From Eonycteris spelaea (lineage: Eukaryota; Chordata; Mammalia; Chiroptera; Pteropodidae): 64,000 nucleotides of DNA. The position numbers were made by a program, and so were the translations under genes. The stretch's first letter is position 1. Each line of letters starts with the position of its first letter. Shown here piece by piece: positions 63,680-64,000 of this stretch. The DNA lies in the NCBI GenBank assembly GCA_003508835.1, contig PUFA01000022.1, forward strand, positions 434,001 to 498,000, written 5' to 3'. Under the pieces are notes generated by a model, which did no database searches, had not been told where the DNA came from, and saw nothing but the letters and a program-made list of their open reading frames with translations.

Positions 63680-64000
63680 GTAAGAATCTGTCCTATTTTT
63701 TAAAAGACTTGTCATGAAGTAGAAATTTTAAATTATAAAGTCTCTTATAGACATAAGTGAATATAGTATATTCCCTACAAGATTTGTCAGTACTATAATT
63801 AATCTAACACATGAAGTGCTTGGGACATAACAAATGCTCAATAATTATTGGCTGTAGTTATTTTTGCATAATTAAGATGGCCACTTAAAAAAATAAATAC
63901 TTTCCGGAGACCAAGAAAATTAGCTTCTCTCAATGACAAGAAGCAGAGTGCGTCTGCTTATCTGCCTGATTATTTTGGAACCGGGTGGTGCTCATGAACC

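Overview
This is nuclear DNA from a placental mammal. It is AT-rich, genes are sparse and split by introns, and most of the sequence is old interspersed repeats. Gene order and protein matches place it in the ADAD1-IL2 part of the KIAA1109-ADAD1-IL2-IL21 block (human 4q27). I see no Alu, B1/B2, Can-SINE, equine ERE or ruminant BovA-type SINE. L1 3' ends of a kind I associate with bats, perissodactyls and carnivores occur at 1990-2100 (minus) and 15690-15910 (plus). A laurasiatherian mammal, perhaps a bat, is my best guess; the species is not determined.

Positions 1-17788 (+) carry the 3' half of ADAD1, a testis-specific ADAR-like RNA-binding protein: five exons (157-327, 1297-1526, 7416-7653, 11540-11672, 17675-17788), all in phase with canonical splice sites. 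They encode most of the deaminase-like domain through the stop codon. The introns are filled with L1, MER5, MIR and LTR-like fragments, including a younger L1 tail nested in an older L1.

Positions 17789-26170 are intergenic and repeat-rich. Positions 26170-31116 (-) are the complete four-exon IL2 gene, tail to tail with ADAD1. Upstream of it, 31117-31401 is a strongly conserved inducible promoter: TATA box, NFAT, AP-1, CD28 response element, NF-kB-like and distal NFAT/AP-1 sites. All IL2 splice sites are canonical and exons 1, 3 and 4 look intact. Exon 2, however, is 59 nt instead of 60, so the canonical mRNA is frameshifted and would stop four codons past the exon 2/3 junction. One missing base in a five-A run would account for this. 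It is either an assembly error or a real IL2 lesion, and it is the most important observation here.

Positions 31400-64000 are the IL2-proximal part of the IL2-IL21 intergenic desert. I see no convincing protein-coding gene. It holds several L1 remnants (36241-37565 plus; 38640-41300, 51840-52560 and 59880-61320 minus), MIR copies, LTR-like fragments, a processed RPS24 pseudogene (57189-57672), a CpG-rich patch (58230-58660) and an isolated exon-like segment (63542-63679). No CRISPR array, bacterial operon or tRNA/rRNA gene was found. Repeat boundaries are estimates made by eye from remembered consensus sequences.
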